Shown: positions 6,560 through 9,162 of the stretch, piece after piece
Numbering within the stretch: position 1 is the first letter of the stretch
How the letters are laid out: every line of letters starts with the position of its first letter
Source: Desulfurococcales archaeon
Lineage (GTDB): Archaea; Thermoproteota; Thermoprotei_A; Sulfolobales; Desulfurococcaceae
Length of the DNA: 9,162 nt
Reading direction: 5' to 3'
NCBI GenBank assembly: GCA_015521265.1
Contig: WAON01000003.1
Span: 1-9,162, forward strand
Notes under the pieces: model-generated
Database searches by the model: none
Told to the model about the DNA's origin: nothing
What the model saw: only the letters and a program-made list of their open reading frames with translations
Position numbers and translations under genes: made by a program

Positions 6560-6668
6560 GCCGCCGTAGTATAGCCCGGCCAAGTATGCGGGCCTCTCGA
6601 GCCCGTGTCCACGGGTATCTTAGAAGGCCCGTGCGCGGGATACCCGGGTTCAAATCCCGGCGGCGGCA
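6560..6668 (+). tRNA. tRNA-Glu(CTC) with intron in the variable region
   Basis: The cloverleaf is complete. The acceptor is GCCGCCG (6560-6566) paired with CGGCGGC (6661-6667), with discriminator A6668 and no encoded CCA. The D-arm is GTAT (6569-6572) and GTAT (6584-6587), with a GG-containing loop. The anticodon stem is CGGGC (6589-6593) and GCCCG (6601-6605) around loop CTCTCGA, with anticodon CTC at 6596-6598, reading GAG (glutamate). The T-arm is CCGGG (6644-6648), TTCAAAT, CCCGG (6656-6660). Between anticodon stem and T stem are 38 nt instead of 4-5, because of an intron. Removing 6608-6641 leaves variable region TGAC and a 75-nt mature tRNA. The gene ends 2 nt from the stop codon of Nep1 on the other strand. 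Confidence 0.95.
6608..6641 (+). other. 34-nt tRNA-Glu intron at about position 45/46, bulge-helix-bulge
   Basis: The precursor folds into a bulge-helix-bulge, the substrate of the archaeal tRNA splicing endonuclease. The central 4-bp helix is CCCG (6602-6605, exon) with CGGG (6636-6639, intron). The 3-nt bulges are TG|T (6606-6608) and AT|A (6640-6642), cut after the second base. The outer helix pairs 6596-6601 with 6643-6648, with one A-C mismatch and one G-U. The inner helix is CACGGG (6610-6615) with CCCGTG (6628-6633), closing a 12-nt loop; 6609/6635 can also pair, leaving C6634 bulged. The cut sites follow the standard bulge rule and were not measured. Confidence 0.8.
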
Positions 6669-6669
6669 C

Positions 6670-7362
6670 CTATAATATTCTATATAAGTGTTCTCCGGCT
6701 TCAATCATTCTTGACACGGTTATCCATGAAGCTAGTGCCTCCTTGTAGATAGAGTATGTTTTACTTGCTAGTCTTCTTATTTCACTACTGTAGTCTCCGT
6801 GTGGGAAGCCCCCGATGCCTATCGCGTACTTGTTTTCAACGGCTTCCCTTACTATATTAATAGGCTTTTCCAGCTCTCCCTTTTCATCTAGTAGTATTAA
6901 CCCCCCTGCACCGATTGCTTTGAGTAGTTCTTCAAACTTCATAGTCTTCAAGTATAGTAATGGTTTATCGCTTCTAGGCGGAACTCTCCCCATAATAAAT
7001 AATTGCTCCATAAGCCCTACAAACCGGTTATAGTTCCTGGGGAGCCTTACACTTGGATCTATGAATATAATGTGTCCCTCATAGGTGTGAACATATACTT
7101 CCAGTAGCCCCTCTTTATTCAGTGGGCTCTCTAAAGCGTTTAGGAGGGATATTTGTACGATGTCCGGCCTGCCCCTCTTCTCCCTATCCCCTAAATTCTT
7201 CATTGCTGCATAGTGTAGTGATACATCTAGCAGTGTTTCCCCGGGCTTCTTACCCCTCCTCCTAGCATTTTTTATAACAGCAGGGTGGCTCCAGATCTCT
7301 TTGGGAACTAGCTCTAGGGCTGATTCAACCAGTATTATTTTCAGCTTGTTCTTGTTGCTCAT
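6670..7362 (-). CDS. nep1: Nep1/Emg1 16S rRNA pseudouridine N1-methyltransferase
   Basis: The product (230 residues) is a SPOUT-class methyltransferase of the Nep1/Emg1 family, which uses S-adenosylmethionine to methylate N1 of a conserved pseudouridine in small-subunit rRNA and aids 30S assembly. Family blocks seen are RGRPDIVQISLLNALESPLN (63-82), the RNA-binding FIDPSVRLPRNYNRFVGLMEQ (100-120) and the cofactor knot made by LLDEKGE (157-163), GIGGFPHGDY (182-191) and the ASWITVSRMI helix (211-220). Length is normal for the family. I place the start at ATG 7362, with GTGGT (7374-7370) seven bases upstream, rather than at the adjoining TTG 7365. It is divergent from the translation operon. 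Its stop codon TAG is 2 nt from the 3' end of tRNA-Glu on the opposite strand, so transcripts reading past the stop would be antisense to that tRNA. Confidence 0.95.
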   Translation of the reverse strand: MSNKNKLKIILVESALELVPKEIWSHPAVIKNARRRGKKPGETLLDVSLHYAAMKNLGDREKRGRPDIVQISLLNALESPLNKEGLLEVYVHTYEGHIIFIDPSVRLPRNYNRFVGLMEQLFIMGRVPPRSDKPLLYLKTMKFEELLKAIGAGGLILLDEKGELEKPINIVREAVENKYAIGIGGFPHGDYSSEIRRLASKTYSIYKEALASWITVSRMIEAGEHLYRIL

Positions 7363-7403
7363 CAATTAAACCACTTCCTTTTTAGTAGCTGTGATTATCC
7401 ATT

Positions 7404-7420
7404 GGAATAATTAAGGAGGG
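7404..7420 (+). promoter_or_regulatory. Probable promoter and orphan AGGAGG ahead of the rnp4 operon
   Basis: The AT-rich GAATAATTAAGG (7405-7416) is the best TATA candidate for the + strand operon, giving a transcription start near 7435. Directly after it, AAGGAGGG (7413-7420) is a perfect ribosome-site-like sequence but lies about 31 bases before the rnp4 ATG, too far to serve it. The only close start is TTG 7424-region followed at once by AAA TAG. The site may be part of the promoter rather than a ribosome site. Confidence 0.35.
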
Positions 7421-7451
7421 TATTGAAATAGATTGTTGCGGGTATATATGG

Positions 7452-7811
7452 ATGTCTAAGCGGAGTGCTCAAAGGCTTATAAGGGATTTAGCTATTCAGA
7501 GGATGAAGTACCTGTATCATTTAGCTGTTGACATGGTTCGGAAGGGAGATTATGATCTTGCCCGGAGATATGTTGAACTATTAAGATTGATCTCTCAGAG
7601 GACTAGGGTTAGGCCCCCAAGATATATAAGAAGGGGTTATTGTAGAAGATGCTATATACCATTAATACCCGGTAGGACTGCAAGGGTTAGGATTCAGAGT
7701 GAAGGTAAGGGTAGTAGGGTTGTGGTGACATGTCTCCAGTGTGGATGGAAGAGGAGGTATATGATAAAAACATCAAGGAAGAGATCAAGAAGAGGAAAGC
7801 GGGAAAAATAG
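7452..7811 (+). CDS. rnp4: Ribonuclease P protein component 4 (Rpr2/Rpp21 family)
   Basis: This 119-residue protein is the archaeal Rpr2/Rpp21 subunit of RNase P, the ribonucleoprotein that trims 5' leaders from pre-tRNA. It has the expected plan: two N-terminal helices (3-51, with KRSAQRLIRDLAIQRMKYL) that contact the Rpp29 partner, then a zinc ribbon with ligands Cys64, Cys67, Cys94 and Cys97 (CRRC and CLQC), and a highly basic tail (99-119). The ATG at 7452 is the only sensible start, since the ATG at 7448 runs into a stop after three codons. No strong ribosome site is near. It heads the translation operon and its last 82 nt overlap the next gene in another frame. The tail beyond about residue 105 may be constrained by that overlap. 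Confidence 0.93.
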   Translation: MSKRSAQRLIRDLAIQRMKYLYHLAVDMVRKGDYDLARRYVELLRLISQRTRVRPPRYIRRGYCRRCYIPLIPGRTARVRIQSEGKGSRVVVTCLQCGWKRRYMIKTSRKRSRRGKREK

Positions 7812-8104
7812 ATTTACAACTTGGTAAACATGGTATTACGAAGGGATTCATCGAGGAAGTTAAGAATAGGCTCGAGAAGCATGGTGTTGTTAAGATCAGA
7901 GTGCTTAAATCATTTGCTAGAACTTCCGGGATCGATAGGCGTAGTATTGCGAGGATTATAGCTGAGGAGACTGGGGCAAAACTTATAGAAGTTAGAGGTA
8001 ATACCTTCATAATCGCCAAGGTTAATAAGAGTAAAAATAATATAGCGCTTACCGGGGTTTTAAGGAAGAGGAATAAGAGGGGTAGGAAATGGTTACAGCG
8101 TTAG
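7730..8104 (+). CDS. CRS1/YhbY-type RNA-binding protein
   Basis: The 124-residue product holds a single CRM (CRS1-YhbY) domain, a KH-like RNA-binding fold linked to ribosome assembly. The domain spans about 25-100: LQLGKHGITKGFIEEV (29-44) with the GKHG loop at 32-35, VVKIRVLKS (53-61), a helix rich in Arg/Ile/Ala (68-82) and RGNTFIIAKV (89-98). The last 15 residues (LRKRNKRGRKWLQR) are very basic. Two ATGs are possible, 7730 (GGTGA one base upstream) and 7745; both lie inside rnp4, so the overlap is 82 or 67 nt. No start after the rnp4 stop keeps the full domain. The end overlaps the rps19e start by 16 nt. Translational coupling through the operon is likely. The exact N-terminus is uncertain; the domain is not. 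Confidence 0.9.
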   Translation: MSPVWMEEEVYDKNIKEEIKKRKAGKIDLQLGKHGITKGFIEEVKNRLEKHGVVKIRVLKSFARTSGIDRRSIARIIAEETGAKLIEVRGNTFIIAKVNKSKNNIALTGVLRKRNKRGRKWLQR

Positions 8105-8586
8105 AAGTACCAGCTGATAGACTCATCGAGAGGCTTGCAGAGTATTTGAAGGAGAACGTGCCGGAGGTTAAACCGCCGGAGTGGGCTTTCTATGTTAAAA
8201 CCGGCTCCCATAAAGAGAAGCCGCCGACAAATCCTGACTGGTGGTATTATAGGGTTGCAAGCATACTCAGAAAACTATACAAATCCAGTGAACCCATCGG
8301 GATAGAGACTTTCCGGACAATATATGGGGGTAGGAAAAACTACGGCTCAGCCCCCGAACACTTCGTTAAGGGTAGTGGTAGTATTGTAAGGAGGATACTG
8401 CAACAGCTAGAGAAAGCTAGGCTGGTGAGGAAAGTTAAGGGTAAGGGTAGAATAATAACGCCGCAGGGCCGGGCACTACTAGATCGTCTAGCATATGAGG
8501 TAATGACTGATCTAGTTAGGGAGGAGCCCGAACTAGTAAAATATTTGCCGGAAAGTGTCCGGGCTAAAATATTTCGGGTAAAATAA
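8089..8586 (+). CDS. rps19e: 30S ribosomal protein eS19
   Basis: This 165-residue protein is eS19, a small-subunit protein shared by archaea and eukaryotes that sits in the head of the 30S particle and helps rRNA maturation. Recognisable stretches are the N-terminal VPADRLIERLAEYLKE (7-22), KPPTNPDWWYYRVASILRKL (44-63), GGRKNYGSAPEHF (80-92), the RRILQQLEKARLV helix (101-113) and ITPQGRALLDRLA (123-135). Length matches archaeal eS19 with a modest C-terminal extension. The ATG at 8089 lies inside the end of the YhbY-like gene (16-nt overlap) and is preceded by GAGGGG about five to six bases away, a good ribosome site. It is part of the rnp4 to rpl31e operon. Confidence 0.97.
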   Translation: MVTALEVPADRLIERLAEYLKENVPEVKPPEWAFYVKTGSHKEKPPTNPDWWYYRVASILRKLYKSSEPIGIETFRTIYGGRKNYGSAPEHFVKGSGSIVRRILQQLEKARLVRKVKGKGRIITPQGRALLDRLAYEVMTDLVREEPELVKYLPESVRAKIFRVK

Positions 8587-8631
8587 CAATATAGAGTTGA
8601 TGAAGCAGGAGCGTAGGAGGCTGATAGGGAA

Positions 8632-8958
8632 TTGTCGACTGGATACGATGACGAGTTAGAGGCTATTAAGAGGAAGAAACTATTAGAAATGCAGAAGAAG
8701 CTTGAAGAAGAGAGACAGAGGAGGCTTCAGATACAAGCTGTTCTACGTAAGATAATGACTCCAGAAGCTAGGAGTAGGCTGGCGAATCTGAGGCTTGTTA
8801 AGCCGGAAATAGCCGATCTAGTTGAACAACAGATTATAGCACTCGCGCAGTCAGGTAGAATACCCATACCCGTAACGGAAGATTTCCTTAAGAAGCTCCT
8901 CGCCCAGCTATATGAACAAACACACCGGGAAACTCGGATCAGGATATTTGAAAAATAA
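8632..8958 (+). CDS. PDCD5-family DNA-binding protein
   Basis: The 108-residue product is an archaeal homologue of PDCD5 (TFAR19), a small helical protein that binds DNA in vitro; its role in archaea is not settled. The N-terminal 6-42 is a long charged helix (DELEAIKRKKLLEMQKKLEE). The core carries family residues MTPEARSRLANLRLVKPEIA (42-61), then VEQQIIALAQSGRI (64-77) and ITEDFL-like PVTEDFLKKLL (80-90). The start is TTG 8632, preceded by AGGAGG at 8615-8620 and GGG at 8627-8629. No in-frame ATG precedes the conserved helix. It sits between rps19e and rpl39e, an order well known in crenarchaeal genomes. There are no cysteines. Confidence 0.93.
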   Translation: MSTGYDDELEAIKRKKLLEMQKKLEEERQRRLQIQAVLRKIMTPEARSRLANLRLVKPEIADLVEQQIIALAQSGRIPIPVTEDFLKKLLAQLYEQTHRETRIRIFEK

Positions 8959-8976
8959 TAGTTTATGGTGGATGGA

Positions 8977-9132
8977 ATGGCTAGGAATAAGCCTCTAGGT
9001 AGGAAGCTAAGACTTGCAGCAGCATATAACTCGAATAAACCAGTCCCCATATGGGTTACACTAAAAACCCGTATGAGGGTTAGGCGTGGATTCCGCCTCC
9101 GCCACTGGAGGAGGAATAAGTTAAAGGCTTAA
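8977..9132 (+). CDS. rpl39e: 50S ribosomal protein eL39
   Basis: A 51-residue reading frame encodes eL39, a short very basic protein that lines the peptide exit tunnel of the large subunit. It begins MARNKPLGRKLRLAAA and contains NKPVPIWV and the end RHWRRNKLKA, matching the family along its whole length. The ATG at 8977 follows GGTGGAT (8967-8973), a strong ribosome site; an in-frame ATG at 8965 would add four residues but removes that site. It lies 18 nt after the PDCD5 homologue and is co-transcribed with it. Confidence 0.97.
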   Translation: MARNKPLGRKLRLAAAYNSNKPVPIWVTLKTRMRVRRGFRLRHWRRNKLKA

Positions 9133-9157
9133 GGATTAATCGTGGGGTAGGTGCTTT

Positions 9158-9162
9158 ATGAG
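9158..9162 (+). CDS. First bases of the next gene, probably 50S protein eL31
   Basis: After the rpl39e stop, GTGGGGTAGGTG (9142-9153) supplies a ribosome site followed by ATG at 9158, two bases short of the window end. No protein sequence can be read. In archaea rpl39e is commonly followed by rpl31e, so this is the expected gene, by synteny only. Confidence 0.4.

Noticed and set aside
6612..6646. An 8-bp hairpin CGGGTATC/GATACCCG as a terminator or as the intron-defining stem
   Set aside because: It lies inside a tRNA gene, has no T-run, and in this register no 4-bp helix with two 3-nt bulges can be drawn. The alternative fold with CCCG/CGGG does give a proper bulge-helix-bulge.
57..6669. 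Near-identical 25-nt direct repeats at the 3' ends of the two tRNAs (57-81 and 6645-6669), as if they were attL/attR of an integrated element
   Set aside because: The repeats differ at two positions in the T stem, the tRNAs have different anticodons, the DNA between carries ordinary genes in uniform composition, and no integrase is present. The similarity is explained by shared tRNA acceptor and T-loop sequence.
8600..8659. A 19-codon ATG frame between rps19e and the PDCD5 gene, overlapping the latter's start
   Set aside because: It has no ribosome site, the peptide (MKQERRRLIG...) has no features, and the length is expected by chance.

Overview
The window looks like a chromosomal segment of a hyperthermophilic crenarchaeon, most likely Desulfurococcales-like. 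Evidence for this is the archaeal housekeeping content (Nep1, RNase P Rpr2/Rpp21 subunit, YhbY-type RNA-binding protein, eS19, PDCD5 homologue, eL39), GGTGA-type Shine-Dalgarno sites, TTG and GTG starts, AGG/ATA-rich codon use, very tight gene packing and tRNA genes carrying introns at unusual positions. The genus assignment is inference only.

Layout, left to right. Positions 1-80 hold the 3' part of an interrupted tRNA-Phe(GAA). An archaemetzincin-type metalloprotease (+) follows and converges, with a 12-nt overlap, on archease (-). Upstream of archease on the same strand is a small CxxC protein that resembles a NifU C-terminal domain. It is divergent from a two-gene + strand unit: a 74-residue zinc-ribbon protein and a 1032-residue superfamily 2 helicase of an unassigned type. 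The helicase converges, with an 8-nt overlap, on a zinc-dependent alcohol dehydrogenase (-). Divergent from that is a small unrecognised membrane protein (+). Next is tRNA-Glu(CTC), with a 34-nt intron in the variable region that fits a bulge-helix-bulge. Nep1 (-) ends 2 nt from that tRNA. From 7452 to the end runs a + strand translation operon: rnp4, yhbY-like, rps19e, pdcd5 homologue, rpl39e and the first bases of what should be rpl31e.

Themes. RNA processing dominates: two interrupted tRNAs, the activator of the tRNA ligase RtcB (archease), an RNase P subunit, an rRNA methyltransferase and an RNA-binding protein sit beside ribosomal proteins. The least explained part is the zinc-ribbon/helicase pair at 1737-5075, whose C-terminal ~580 residues match nothing I can name. 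I see no transposon, CRISPR array, integrase or toxin-antitoxin pair, and no gene-free stretch longer than 300 bases. The largest gene-free gap is about 90 bases on either side of the small CxxC gene and upstream of rnp4.
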